DNA of 39,631 nt from UBA6136 sp044351045 (GCA_044351045.1 JBILGM010000105.1:1-39631), one strand, 5' to 3'; shown: positions 23,141 through 31,581, counted from the stretch's first letter. Notes: generated by a model not told the origin, from the letters alone. Made by a program: numbers and translations.

Positions 23141-23427
23141 GCGGCCTTTACAGTCTCGGCCAACACCAGCAGTTCTGCTTGGCGCTGCGCCAGGAGATCG
23201 ATGCGCATGTTGTTGGTGAGGAAGGGCATCATGAATTCGATGCAGTAACTGATGGTTCGCGCCCGTTCGGCATCCGACTCGGCGTGCTGGTATTTATCCA
23301 GGAGATAGTCGATTTCCTGCTGGGCGCGGGCCAGCGTACTTTGCACCTGCATTAGTCTGTCCCGGCCATTCTTGCGCTCGCGCTGGCAAACCCAGTCGGT
23401 TTCAGTCATTCTTGATTGATTCATCAT
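23137..23427 (-). CDS. Helical coiled-coil protein in the small-gene block
   Basis: A 96-aa protein with AGGAG ahead of two adjacent ATGs (23427 and 23424). Nearly all helical: RLMQVQSTLARAQQEIDYLL, then ESDAERARTISYCIEFMMPF. No domain recognised. It begins a two-gene transcript with the zinc-ribbon protein and has its own promoter-like element 32 nt upstream. Confidence 0.65.
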   Translation of the reverse strand: MMNQSRMTETDWVCQRERKNGRDRLMQVQSTLARAQQEIDYLLDKYQHAESDAERARTISYCIEFMMPFLTNNMRIDLLAQRQAELLVLAETVKAA

Positions 23428-23459
23428 CGTTCTCCTTTGAGGGTGTGGATCGGAGTCCT

Positions 23460-23489
23460 ATGAACGCGCTTTCCCGATCAGAAGCCAAG
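23460..23489 (-). promoter_or_regulatory. Repeated promoter-like element, copy 5 (96-aa gene)
   Basis: Minus strand: TTGGCT, 17 nt ending AAAGCGC, then GTTCAT. It lies right after the terminator of the preceding transcript (23501-23525), which is the expected place for a new promoter. Read as codons, an in-frame TGA breaks the peptide that other copies would encode, so conservation is at the DNA level. Confidence 0.65.
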
Positions 23490-23500
23490 CGTTAGCGATT

Positions 23501-23525
23501 AAAAAACGCCCGGTTTCCCGGGCGC
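23501..23525 (-). terminator. Rho-independent terminator of the DUF3489/DUF6900 transcript
   Basis: On the minus strand: GCGCCCGG, a GAAA tetraloop, CCGGGCG, then TTTTTT. It ends the transcript of the two genes at 23555-24279 and lies 12 nt before the next promoter-like element. Confidence 0.9.
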
Positions 23526-23554
23526 TCAAATCGTCACTGAAAAGCGTAGTGTGA

Positions 23555-24076
23555 TCAGTCGACCACCCGGTAAATCCGCACACCCCCTTCGGGCTTCTCC
23601 GAAGTCAGGGTGAGGCCCAATCGCTTCTTCACCGCCCCGGCCAAAAAGCCTCGTGTCGTATGCGTCTGCCACTGAGTCGCCTCAGTAATCTGTGCCAACG
23701 TGGCGCCCTCAGGGCGACTCAGCAGGGCAATGACCGTCGCCTGCTTGCTGTGATCGCGGGTGCGTGGGGTGCGTTTTGGATCGGCAGGTTCAGCGGCTAT
23801 GCCATCCGTTTCCAGTGCTGTCTTTGCCGGTGCTGTCGCCGTGACAAATGTCGTCGTCACCACCGGCCTCGGCAAGCCCAGGGCATCGTAGCCTTCAGCG
23901 GCGACGAACCATTCACTGCCGGAAGGGGTGATCAGGGCACGATTGAACAGGCCATCTAGCACCTTCCGTTGGGCGCCGCCCTTGACGTTCGGCGGAAACC
24001 ATTCAACGCGTCCATCGTTGTTGTTGATGGCATAGGCCAGGATGGCGTGTTGAGCCGGAGTGAGTGATGTCTTCAT
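23555..24076 (-). CDS. DUF3489 family protein
   Basis: A 173-aa protein. The C-terminal 75 residues are the DUF3489 domain (TRDHSKQATVIALLSRPEGA, TLAQITEATQWQTHTTRGFL, AGAVKKRLGLTLTSEK), which looks like a winged helix. The N-terminal 80 residues resemble a second winged-helix unit (LTPAQHAILAYAINNNDGRV, VEWFPPN). The start at 24076 is preferred over 24094. DUF3489 genes are typical of mobile elements with DUF2924-recombinase operons, which fits this window. DNA-binding is probable; targets are unknown. Confidence 0.85.
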   Translation of the reverse strand: MKTSLTPAQHAILAYAINNNDGRVEWFPPNVKGGAQRKVLDGLFNRALITPSGSEWFVAAEGYDALGLPRPVVTTTFVTATAPAKTALETDGIAAEPADPKRTPRTRDHSKQATVIALLSRPEGATLAQITEATQWQTHTTRGFLAGAVKKRLGLTLTSEKPEGGVRIYRVVD

Positions 24077-24090
24077 GGTGATATCTCCGA

Positions 24091-24279
24091 TCAAGTGTTG
24101 CTGTTGTTAAGGGCGTCCTGGCGACCCGCCTCAAAGGCGGCCTTGAGGGCTGACTCGATCTGCCAGATGGCGATGTCGTGGAAGTCCAGGCTCTCGCTGT
24201 GGCGGGTTTCCAAGGTTTCCAGTCGCAAATGCTGCTGAGCGATCTGGGTCATCAGTTGAGTGAGTTTCTTGCTGTTCAT
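24091..24279 (-). CDS. DUF6900-like small protein
   Basis: A 62-aa protein. IAQQHLRLETLETRHSESLD and FHDIAIWQIESALKAAFEAG match the DUF6900 family, which consists of short helical proteins coded in phages and mobile elements. It is the first gene of the transcript with DUF3489, with the promoter-like element 32 nt upstream. Function unknown. Confidence 0.75.
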   Translation of the reverse strand: MNSKKLTQLMTQIAQQHLRLETLETRHSESLDFHDIAIWQIESALKAAFEAGRQDALNNSNT

Positions 24280-24311
24280 CGTGGTCTCCGATGGTGATTA
24301 AGGACAGCCAC

Positions 24312-24341
24312 ATGAACGCGCTTCGAACAATCAAAGCCAAG
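24312..24341 (-). promoter_or_regulatory. Repeated promoter-like element, copy 6 (DUF6900/DUF3489)
   Basis: Minus strand: TTGGCT, 17 nt ending GAAGCGC, then GTTCAT. Core GCTTTGATTGTTCGAAGC forms a 6-bp stem with one wobble. It lies between the divergent terminase operon and the small-gene block. Confidence 0.65.
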
Positions 24342-24377
24342 CAATTACCACCGAAATAACGATCATTTTTGTGACCG

Positions 24378-24908
24378 ATGGGCATTTCCATCCGCGCCTA
24401 TGCCCGTCATCGCGGCGTCACTGACACGGCAGTCCGCAAAGCCATTCAGGCTGGGCGCATTACCCCGGAAGCCGATGGCACGATTGAGCCTGATAAAGCC
24501 GATCTGGACTGGGCCCGGAATACCGAGAGTCCCCGATCAGGGACCCAGCAACGGCCACCCCGGGTCAAGGCGCCTGATCTCAGTGGGGCAGGAGAGGGGG
24601 CATCGACGGGACAGGGGGGTACCTCCCTGTTGCAAGCCCGCACCGTCAATGAAGTGGTCAAGGCGCAAACCAACAAGGTGCGCCTGCAGCGACTCAAGGG
24701 CGAACTGGTGGATCGGTCAGAAGCCATTGCCCATGTGTTCAAGTTGGCCCGAACCGAACGGGATGCCTGGCTCAACTGGCCGTCTCGGGTCTCAGCCCTG
24801 CTGGCCTCCGATCTGGGGACAGACGCGCACCGGCTGCATGTCGCCCTGGAAAATGCGGTACGCAAACACTTGCAGGAGTTGGGCGAGGTTCGCCCCAAGA
24901 TCGATTGA
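24378..24908 (+). CDS. Terminase small subunit (Nu1-like)
   Basis: A 176-aa protein at the start of the packaging operon. The N-terminal helix-turn-helix (MGISIRAYARHRGVTDTAVR KAIQAGRI) resembles the winged helix of Nu1-type subunits that bind the cos or pac site. A Gly- and Ser-rich linker (about 55-85) leads to a helical region (VNEVVKAQTNKVRLQRLKGE) for contact with the large subunit. It overlaps the large-subunit start by one base (TGATG). It stands divergent to the DUF6900 gene. Confidence 0.8.
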   Translation: MGISIRAYARHRGVTDTAVRKAIQAGRITPEADGTIEPDKADLDWARNTESPRSGTQQRPPRVKAPDLSGAGEGASTGQGGTSLLQARTVNEVVKAQTNKVRLQRLKGELVDRSEAIAHVFKLARTERDAWLNWPSRVSALLASDLGTDAHRLHVALENAVRKHLQELGEVRPKID

Positions 24909-26893
24909 TGACAGAGCACTACGACGGCGCCTTCGAGATCGAATGCGCCTGGCGCGAGGGACTGACCCCAGATCCGATCCTGACCGTATCCCAATGGGCC
25001 GACCAGCATCGGGTGCTGTCCAGCCTGGCCGCGTCGGAACCCGGGCGCTGGCGTACCCGCAGGACGCCGTATCTCCGGGATATCATGGATTCCCTCTCGC
25101 CCTCCTCACCGGTAGAGCGAGTCGTCTTCATGAAAGGCGCACAGGTGGGTGCCACGGAGGGTGCCAGTTGCTGGATCGGCTACGTCATCCACCACGCCCC
25201 CGGCCCGATGATGGCGGTGTGGCCGACCGTGGATATGGCCAAGCGCAACTCCAAGATTCGCATCGATCCCCTGATCGAAGAATCCGAGGTGCTGAACGAG
25301 CGTATTGCACCGCCCAGAAGCCGCGACTCCGGCAACACCATCCTCGCCAAGGAGTTTCGTGGCGGTGTCCTGGTCATGACCGGCGCCAACTCCGCGGTGG
25401 GCCTGCGGTCCATGCCGGTGCGCTATCTCTTTCTGGATGAAGTCGATGGCTATCCTCCGGATGTGGAAGGCGAGGGCGATGCCATCTCCCTGGCCGAAGC
25501 GCGCACCCGCACCTTTGCCCGGCGCAAGATCTTTATCGTCTCGACGCCGACCCTGGCTGGCTCCAGTGCCATCGAACGGGAATACGAAGCCTCGGACCAA
25601 CGGCGCTATTTTGTGGCTTGCCCGCACTGCGATCACCGTCAGTGGTTGCGTTTCGAGCAGCTGCGCTGGGACAAGGGAAGACCTGAGACCGCCGCCTACC
25701 ACTGTGAATCCTGTGAGACCCCAATCCAGGAGCACCACAAGACCAGTATGCTGGAACAGGGCGAGTGGCGTGCCACCCGTCCGGAGGCCAGCGGCAAGAC
25801 CGCCGGCTTTCATATCTCATCTCTCTACAGCCCCGTCGGCTGGCGCAGCTGGTCCGCCATTGCCGCGGCTTGGGAGAGTGCCTGCGACAAGCAAACCGGG
25901 TCACTGTCCGCCATCAAGACCTTCAAGAACACCGAACTGGGTGAGACCTGGGTCGAAGAAGGCGAGGCACCCGATTGGCAACGGCTGATGGAACGCCGGG
26001 AAGACTACCGTATCGGCACCATCCCCGAGGGCGGGTTGCTGCTGGTCGGCGGCGCTGATATTCAGAAAGACCGCATCGAAGTCTCGATTTGGGCCTTCGG
26101 CCGGGGCCTTGAAGCCTGGTTGATCGAGCACCGCATCCTCATGGGAGAAACCACCCGCGAGGACGTCTGGCAGAGGTTCCGCCAGATGATGGCCGAATCC
26201 TGGACTCACGCCTCCGGCGCACAGATGCCTCTGGAACGCATCGGCATTGATACCGGTTTTGCCACCCAGGAAACTTACGCTTTTATCCGATCCCTCAAGG
26301 ACCCTCGGGTCATGGGCATGAAAGGCCAGGGCCATGGCGCCGCCTTGATCGGCACCCCGACCAAACTTGATGTCAGTCGCCAGGGTAAACGGCTCCGACG
26401 CGGAATCCAGGTCTATCCGGTTGCCGTCGGCATTGCCAAACTGGAGTTCTATAACCACCTGGGGAAACTGCCTGGTGTCGCCGAGGACGGACTCACTCCG
26501 GTCTACCCGCCTGGCTATGTCCATTTACCCAAGATGGACGCTGAATATCTGCAGCAACTCTGCGCCGAGCAATTGGTGACCCATCGGGACCGGCGGGGCT
26601 ATGCCAAACGGGAATGGCAAAAGCTCAGGGATCGCAATGAAGCCCTGGACTGCTATGTTTATGCCCGGGCTGCCGCCGCCGCGGCAGGCCTCGACCGATT
26701 CGAGGAACGGCACTGGCAACGGCTGGAAGTGACGCTGGGTCATGCGCCCGCTGCACCTCCGGATCATCCGCCGGACCCGACTCAAACCGACCAAACCAAC
26801 GAGGCCACCCATCGCGGTGGCCTTGTCGCATCTGGCGCCCCGTCAACCCAACCCGGCCGCCGGGTGATCAAGAGCCGCTGGCTGAATCGATGA
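24908..26893 (+). CDS. Terminase large subunit, GpA family
   Basis: A 661-aa packaging motor of the lambda gpA type. The ATP-binding site is KGAQVGATE (76-84), Walker B is LFLDEVD (174-180), and a zinc-finger pair CPHC...CESC follows near 240-280. The C-terminal nuclease domain has ADIQKDRIEVSIWAFG and GIDTGF for metal-binding acids. It cuts concatemers and drives DNA into the prohead. The start at ATG 24908 overlaps the small-subunit stop; an in-frame TTG one codon earlier is less likely. The C-terminus has a Pro- and Thr-rich tail. Family length is about 640 aa. Confidence 0.93.
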   Translation: MTEHYDGAFEIECAWREGLTPDPILTVSQWADQHRVLSSLAASEPGRWRTRRTPYLRDIMDSLSPSSPVERVVFMKGAQVGATEGASCWIGYVIHHAPGPMMAVWPTVDMAKRNSKIRIDPLIEESEVLNERIAPPRSRDSGNTILAKEFRGGVLVMTGANSAVGLRSMPVRYLFLDEVDGYPPDVEGEGDAISLAEARTRTFARRKIFIVSTPTLAGSSAIEREYEASDQRRYFVACPHCDHRQWLRFEQLRWDKGRPETAAYHCESCETPIQEHHKTSMLEQGEWRATRPEASGKTAGFHISSLYSPVGWRSWSAIAAAWESACDKQTGSLSAIKTFKNTELGETWVEEGEAPDWQRLMERREDYRIGTIPEGGLLLVGGADIQKDRIEVSIWAFGRGLEAWLIEHRILMGETTREDVWQRFRQMMAESWTHASGAQMPLERIGIDTGFATQETYAFIRSLKDPRVMGMKGQGHGAALIGTPTKLDVSRQGKRLRRGIQVYPVAVGIAKLEFYNHLGKLPGVAEDGLTPVYPPGYVHLPKMDAEYLQQLCAEQLVTHRDRRGYAKREWQKLRDRNEALDCYVYARAAAAAAGLDRFEERHWQRLEVTLGHAPAAPPDHPPDPTQTDQTNEATHRGGLVASGAPSTQPGRRVIKSRWLNR

Positions 26894-27096
26894 CCTACAC
26901 CGAATCCGATCTCCTTACGCTGAAAAAAGCGCTGGCCAACAGTGAGCGCCGGGTCAGCTTTGGTGACCGCAGTGTCGAGTATCGATCCATTGAAGAACTG
27001 AAGATGGCTATTCGTGAAGTGGAAGCCGACTTGGCCCGCGCGACAGGTAAGCCAAAAACCCGGCAAATCCGCGCCACCACTCAAAAAGGCTTCTGA
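26890..27096 (+). CDS. Head-tail joining protein gpW
   Basis: A 68-aa protein with the size and layout of lambda gpW: a helical N-terminus (DLLTLKKALANSERRVSFGD), a short beta pair (RSVEYRSIEELKMAIREVEA) and a basic tail. gpW fills the head neck after packaging and prepares the site for FII. It overlaps the terminase stop and is followed without a gap by the portal gene, exactly as in lambda. Confidence 0.88.
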   Translation: MTYTESDLLTLKKALANSERRVSFGDRSVEYRSIEELKMAIREVEADLARATGKPKTRQIRATTQKGF

Positions 27097-28604
27097 TGGC
27101 CTGGTTTTCCAAACTGCGCAGCTACTTCGGTGGCAGCCCGATCCATGAAGCCGCTGGGCGAGGGCGTCGTGCTCAGGCCTGGATGCCGGGAAATCCTGGT
27201 GCCATGGCCGCTCTCCTGGCGACTAACGCCGACCTTCGTACCAAAAGCCGAGACCTGGTCCGGCGCAATGCCTGGGCGCAGTCCGGCGTCGAGGCCTTTG
27301 TCGCCAACGCTATCGGTACCGGCATCAAGCCGCAGAGCCTGTCGCCGGATGACGCTTTCAAAACCCAAGTCCAGGCCCTCTGGCGCGACTGGACTGAGGA
27401 AGCCGATGCGGCGGGACAAACCGACTTTTATGGCCTGCAGGCATTGGCCTGCCGCGCTATGGTCGAGGGCGGCGAATGCCTGATTCGGCTGCGTCCCCGG
27501 CGACCGGAGGATGGCCTCAGTGTCCCACTGCAACTGCAGGTCATCGAACCCGAACATTTACCGCTGCACTTCAACAGTGACCTGCCGTCGGGGAATGTCA
27601 TCCGAGCCGGGATAGAGTTTGATCGGTTGGGACGGCGCGTCGCTTACCACTTATATAAGAGTCATCCTGACGATGGCCGGCTATCCCCCATGTCAGGACA
27701 GGGGGGTCTTGAGACCGTCCGCGTGGACGCATCAGAAATTATCCACCTCTACCGGGTACTGCGCCCGGGCCAGATCCGCGGTGAACCCTGGCTATCTCGC
27801 GCGCTGGTCAAGCTCAACGAACTGGACCAATACGACGACGCCGAACTGGTGCGCAAGAAAACGGCGGCCATGTTTGCCGGCTTTGTCACCCGGCAAAATC
27901 CGGAAGACAACCTCATGGGCGAGGCGGTTGCCGATGCGAACGGTATTTCCCTCACCGAATTTGAACCCGGCACGCTGCAAATCCTGGAGCCTGGCGAGGA
28001 CATCAAGTTCTCCGACCCGGCCGATGTCGGCGGTTCCTATGCCGAATTCCTCCGCACCCAGTTTCGGGCTGTGGCATCGGCCATGGGCATTACCTATGAG
28101 CAACTAACCGGTGACCTCACCGGCGTGAACTACTCATCCATCCGTGCGGGGCTACTCGAATTCCGGCGTCGCTGCGAAATGATCCAGCACTCCGTGCTGG
28201 TGCATCAACTCTGCCGCCCGGTGTGGGCCGCCTGGATGGAACAGGCGGTCTTGTCCGGGGCGCTCAAGGCGCCGGGGTTTGCCCAAGGTGGCCCGGCCCA
28301 ACGGCGGCAATACTTGCAGGCCAAATGGATACCGCAAGGCTGGCAATGGGTCGATCCCGAGAAGGAGTTCAAGGCCATGCTGCTGGCGATCCGGGCCGGG
28401 CTCATGAGCCGCTCGGAAGCGGTCTCCAGCTTTGGCTATGACGCCGAAGACATGGATCGGGAGATTGCGGCCGATAACGCGCGTGCCGATTCCATGGGGC
28501 TGATCTTTGATTCTGATCCCAGGGTGACCCAGAAAACGGGGGCCATGCAGTCGGGCTCAGTCGCTCCGGTTGAACAGCCAAATCATGATGGACAACAGCA
28601 CTGA
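27096..28604 (+). CDS. Portal protein, lambda gpB family
   Basis: A 502-aa protein, near the 533 aa of lambda gpB. Recognisable blocks include RNAWAQSGVEAFVANAIGTG (positions 65-85), a central YHLYKSHP region, FRAVASAMGITYEQLTGDLT and YSSIRAGLLEFRR. It forms the dodecameric ring at the head vertex through which DNA passes. The last 48 nt overlap the opposing DUF2905 gene. Confidence 0.93.
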   Translation: MAWFSKLRSYFGGSPIHEAAGRGRRAQAWMPGNPGAMAALLATNADLRTKSRDLVRRNAWAQSGVEAFVANAIGTGIKPQSLSPDDAFKTQVQALWRDWTEEADAAGQTDFYGLQALACRAMVEGGECLIRLRPRRPEDGLSVPLQLQVIEPEHLPLHFNSDLPSGNVIRAGIEFDRLGRRVAYHLYKSHPDDGRLSPMSGQGGLETVRVDASEIIHLYRVLRPGQIRGEPWLSRALVKLNELDQYDDAELVRKKTAAMFAGFVTRQNPEDNLMGEAVADANGISLTEFEPGTLQILEPGEDIKFSDPADVGGSYAEFLRTQFRAVASAMGITYEQLTGDLTGVNYSSIRAGLLEFRRRCEMIQHSVLVHQLCRPVWAAWMEQAVLSGALKAPGFAQGGPAQRRQYLQAKWIPQGWQWVDPEKEFKAMLLAIRAGLMSRSEAVSSFGYDAEDMDREIAADNARADSMGLIFDSDPRVTQKTGAMQSGSVAPVEQPNHDGQQH

Positions 28605-28763
28605 GATGACCAGCGAGGTCATCAGCGGGAAGTAGAACGAGAACCCGTCCTTCTGCACGGCAATGTCGCCGGGTAGGCGTCCCAGTGGGAGTTTCGACAG
28701 CCATGGCCACAACAGCCCGATCCCGATCAGCAGCAGTCCCGCGATGATCAGCCAACGATTCAT
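28557..28763 (-). CDS. DUF2905 membrane protein (moron)
   Basis: A 68-aa protein on the strand opposite to the head genes. It matches DUF2905: RWLIIAGLLLIGIGLLWPWL, then LPLGRLPGDI and a final YFPLMTSLVISVLLSIMIWL. Two membrane helices (about 4-21 and 46-64) surround a short polar loop. Bacterial chromosomes carry this family as a housekeeping-like small membrane protein, so its place inside a phage structural operon suggests acquisition from a host. A weak GAGAG ribosome site precedes ATG 28763. The function is unknown. Confidence 0.8.
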   Translation of the reverse strand: MNRWLIIAGLLLIGIGLLWPWLSKLPLGRLPGDIAVQKDGFSFYFPLMTSLVISVLLSIMIWLFNRSD

Positions 28764-28831
28764 GTCTTGCTCTCGCAGCCAGTGGCTTTGCCGAACTGCG
28801 CCTTAAACGTCTTCAGGAAAATCATCACATC

Positions 28832-30163
28832 ATGCTACCGCACCTTGCTGCGCGGCTGTTCGGCACGCCGCTGCTTATTCATCAGCCCAAGCTGGAAGTC
28901 ATCCTTTCCGTGCTCGGGCCCCGACTGGGCTTGCCGGAGAGGGCGGGGCAGGGCGGTTATGTCAGGCCGGAGCATCCAGTAAACGAAAGCCCCTCCGGCA
29001 TCGCCGTCATCCCGATTCATGGCTCCCTGGTCCGAAGGACCTCGGGTCTTGAAGCCGATTCCGGCCTGACCAGTTACCAGAGCGTCCAGCACATGCTGGA
29101 ACTGGCGCGGGACGATGCCTCTGTCGACGCCATCCTGCTGGATATCGATTCCCCCGGTGGTGAATCCAGTGGCGTGTTCGATCTCGCCGACAAGATTCGA
29201 ACCATCGGGCTGCAAAAGCCGGTCTGGGCCGTCGCCAATGATATGGCCTTCTCCGCTGCTTATGCCTTGGCCTCTGGAGCCCAGCGGGTATTTGTCTCGC
29301 GCACCGGCGGCGTCGGCTCCATTGGCGTCATTGCCATGCACGTCGATCAGTCGGTGAAGGACGCTCAGGATGGACTCCATTACACCGCCGTCTATGCCGG
29401 CAGTCGCAAAAACGATCTCAGCCCGCATGGCCCGATGACCACGGAAGCGCAGCGCTTCCTGCAGGGTGAAGTCGATCGCGTCTATGGCCTGTTCGTCGAC
29501 ACCGTCGCCCGCCACCGGGGCCTATCCAGTAATGCGGTCCGCGAGACTGAAGCCGGTGTGTTCTTCGGCAAGGACGCCGTCCGCGCCGGATTAGCCGATG
29601 CCGTTGGCACCCTGGATGACGCGCTGCTCGCCCTGACTGATTCCCTTGCTCCCAATCTTTCCGTCCCCACCCGAGAAAACATCATGGCCAGAACCCCCCG
29701 ACCAACGCTCGACCTCACGCCTAACCCCGAACCATCCATTGATCCTGTTGAGCAGGCTACGGAAGAGATGACCGATGCCATCCAAGTAGAAACTACTGAC
29801 GAAGCGTCGGTAGTACAGGAAAAGCCAGAGCCAACCAGGCCCCAAACTCCCGCACCACCGGACCGGCTTATTGCTGCAGCAGCGTCTGCTCCAATCTCTA
29901 CGCCGATCTTCACCGTCATCGATGCCCTCGAAATCGCCCAGGCCTGTGCATTGGCCGGTCGTACCGACCTGACGGCCGCCTTCATCGAAGCCCAGGTGCC
30001 TCCGACCAAGGTGCGTGCCCGCCTCCTGGCGGACAAGGCCGATCGCTCCCCGGAGATTGCCAGTCGCCTCGTACCGCAGGGAGACCCTGCCGATGCCTCG
30101 AACCCCTCCGCGCCCAACAATCTCATGGTCCAGGTGGTGCAAAGCCGTCTGGCCGTTCGCTAA
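28832..30163 (+). CDS. Head maturation protease, S49 family (lambda gpC-like), with C-terminal scaffold
   Basis: A 443-aa protein. Residues 50-270 are an S49/SppA peptidase: DIDSPGG (104-110), catalytic Ser141 in MAFSAAYALASGA and probable base Lys193 in SRKNDLSPHG. The N-terminal NTPLL-like segment (LFGTPLLIHQPKLEVIL) is typical. The last 170 residues are Pro-, Thr- and Glu-rich, then helical (VIDALEIAQACALAGRTDLT), fitting a fused scaffold like lambda gpC/Nu3. It degrades the scaffold and matures the prohead. The ribosome site is weak and 14 nt away, so the true start may differ slightly. Confidence 0.88.
   Translation: MLPHLAARLFGTPLLIHQPKLEVILSVLGPRLGLPERAGQGGYVRPEHPVNESPSGIAVIPIHGSLVRRTSGLEADSGLTSYQSVQHMLELARDDASVDAILLDIDSPGGESSGVFDLADKIRTIGLQKPVWAVANDMAFSAAYALASGAQRVFVSRTGGVGSIGVIAMHVDQSVKDAQDGLHYTAVYAGSRKNDLSPHGPMTTEAQRFLQGEVDRVYGLFVDTVARHRGLSSNAVRETEAGVFFGKDAVRAGLADAVGTLDDALLALTDSLAPNLSVPTRENIMARTPRPTLDLTPNPEPSIDPVEQATEEMTDAIQVETTDEASVVQEKPEPTRPQTPAPPDRLIAAAASAPISTPIFTVIDALEIAQACALAGRTDLTAAFIEAQVPPTKVRARLLADKADRSPEIASRLVPQGDPADASNPSAPNNLMVQVVQSRLAVR
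29684..30163 (+). CDS. Possible nested scaffold gene (Nu3-like) inside the protease gene
   Basis: In lambda, the scaffold Nu3 starts from an internal ATG in the gpC frame. Here an in-frame ATG at 29684 follows GAGAAAAC and begins the linker (MARTPRPTLD) just after the protease domain. Its product would be 159 residues, with a disordered first half and a helical second half (IEAQVPPTKVRARLLADKAD). Evidence is by analogy with lambda and by position; expression from this start is not shown. Confidence 0.45.
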   Translation: MARTPRPTLDLTPNPEPSIDPVEQATEEMTDAIQVETTDEASVVQEKPEPTRPQTPAPPDRLIAAAASAPISTPIFTVIDALEIAQACALAGRTDLTAAFIEAQVPPTKVRARLLADKADRSPEIASRLVPQGDPADASNPSAPNNLMVQVVQSRLAVR

Positions 30164-30181
30164 TCCTCACTGGAGAATTCC

Positions 30182-30559
30182 ATGCCTGCGATTCAAGAAG
30201 CCCTCAATCTCGGCGATCTCCTCAAGTTCGAGGAATCTCATCTCTACTCCCGTGACCAGGTCACGGTCCTGGCCGGCGAAGTCCTGCCGCTTGGGGCCGT
30301 GGTGGGTCAGGTCACGGCCACCGGCAAGGTAAAAGCCCTCGACCTGGCGGCCACCGATGGCAGTGCTGTGGCTTGTGGGGTGTTGATCGCTCCCCAGGAT
30401 GCCCTGTCCGGGGACCAGACCGACGGACTGATGATTGCTCGTCACGCCATTGTCGCTGACCACGCCCTGACTTGGCCGGCCGGACTCACCCCCCTGCAAA
30501 AAGACACCGCCCTTTCTCAACTCAAAGCACTGGGCATCCTGGTGCGCACCGGAGTCTGA
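30182..30559 (+). CDS. Head decoration protein, gpD family
   Basis: A 125-aa protein with the gpD layout: a variable N-terminus, then DQVTVLAGEVLPLGAVVGQV and a beta-rich body, and a C-terminal helix (LQKDTALSQLKALGILVRTG). It trimerises on the expanded capsid and locks it against DNA pressure. Length and position between protease and capsid genes match lambda D (110 aa). TGGAG lies 8 nt ahead of the start. Confidence 0.88.
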   Translation: MPAIQEALNLGDLLKFEESHLYSRDQVTVLAGEVLPLGAVVGQVTATGKVKALDLAATDGSAVACGVLIAPQDALSGDQTDGLMIARHAIVADHALTWPAGLTPLQKDTALSQLKALGILVRTGV

Positions 30560-30561
30560 TC

Positions 30562-31581
30562 ATGTTGAACAACCCCTTTGAAAATCCCGCGTTCAGCATG
30601 ACCTCGCTGACCGCCGCCCTCAATCTCCTCCCCAGCCGCTATGGCCGACTGGAGGAACTGCGGCTGTTTCCGGCCAAACCGGTCAGAACCCGTACCGTCG
30701 TCGTCGAAGAACGCGCCGGTGTGCTGAACCTCTTACCCAGCCTGCCTCCGGGCGCCCCTGGCACCGTCGGGGTGCGCAGCAAGCGCACCCTCAGGAGTTT
30801 CGTGATTCCGCATATTCCGCATGACGATGTCGTCCTGTCGGAAGAAGTTATGGGCATTCGTGCCTTTGGTTCCGATAACGCCTTCGAGACCATTGCCTCG
30901 GTGCTGACCGATCACCTGGAGACCATGCGGGGCAAGCATGCCGCCACCCTGGAATACCTGCGCATGGGCGCCTTGAAGGGGATTGTCCAGGATGCCGACG
31001 GCCGGGAACTGGTCAATCTCTTCAACGAGTTCCACATCACCCCGAAAACCGTCAACTTCAAGCTCAACGTCGAGACCACCCAGGTCCTCGAGAAATGCCT
31101 GGAACTGAAACGGGCCATGAGCAAGGGCCTCGCCGGCGAGACCATGAGCCAGGTTCACTGCCTGGTTTCTTCGGGTTTCTTCGACAAGCTGGTCACCCAT
31201 AAAAGCGTGCAGGATGCCTATCGTCTCTGGAACGAGGGTATCGCCCTCCGCTCCGACATGCGCAGCGGCTTCCCCTTTGCCGGGATCACCTTTGAGGAAT
31301 ACGCCGGCGAAGCCAGTATTCCCGATGGCAAGGGAAGCTGGATCACCCAACCCTTCATTACCGATGGCGAAGGCCATGCCTTCCCGCTGGGCACTCTCGA
31401 CACCTTTGCCACCTATTACGCCCCGGCCGACTTCAACGAGACGGTCAACACCCTGGGACAACCGCTGTATGCCAAGCAGGAACCGCGCAAGTTCGATCGG
31501 GGCACCGATCTTCACACCCAGTCCAATCCGCTGCCGATCTGTCATCGGCCGGGTCTCCTGATCAAGGTTGTCGCCAGCTGA
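30562..31581 (+). CDS. Major capsid protein, lambda gpE family
   Basis: A 339-aa protein, compared with 341 for lambda gpE. The start at 30562 has GGAG at 8 nt; the frame is open further upstream only as a shadow of the decoration gene. Recognisable pieces are LTAALNLLPSRYGRLEELRL, RTVVVEERAGVLNLLPS and the C-terminal KFDRGTDLHTQSNPLPICHR. HK97-fold subunits build the capsid lattice. It ends by overlapping the next gene by one base. Confidence 0.93.
   Translation: MLNNPFENPAFSMTSLTAALNLLPSRYGRLEELRLFPAKPVRTRTVVVEERAGVLNLLPSLPPGAPGTVGVRSKRTLRSFVIPHIPHDDVVLSEEVMGIRAFGSDNAFETIASVLTDHLETMRGKHAATLEYLRMGALKGIVQDADGRELVNLFNEFHITPKTVNFKLNVETTQVLEKCLELKRAMSKGLAGETMSQVHCLVSSGFFDKLVTHKSVQDAYRLWNEGIALRSDMRSGFPFAGITFEEYAGEASIPDGKGSWITQPFITDGEGHAFPLGTLDTFATYYAPADFNETVNTLGQPLYAKQEPRKFDRGTDLHTQSNPLPICHRPGLLIKVVAS

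Noticed and set aside
21135..24341. The repeated element as short leader peptides (LGFxxxxRV)
   Set aside because: One copy has an in-frame TGA and no start codon is linked. CTT and GGC codons are fixed at positions where synonymous change would be free, which points to DNA-level constraint.
24312..24341. Sigma54 promoter
   Set aside because: The GG-to-GC distance in the element is about 15 nt, not the 10 nt required for -24/-12 promoters.
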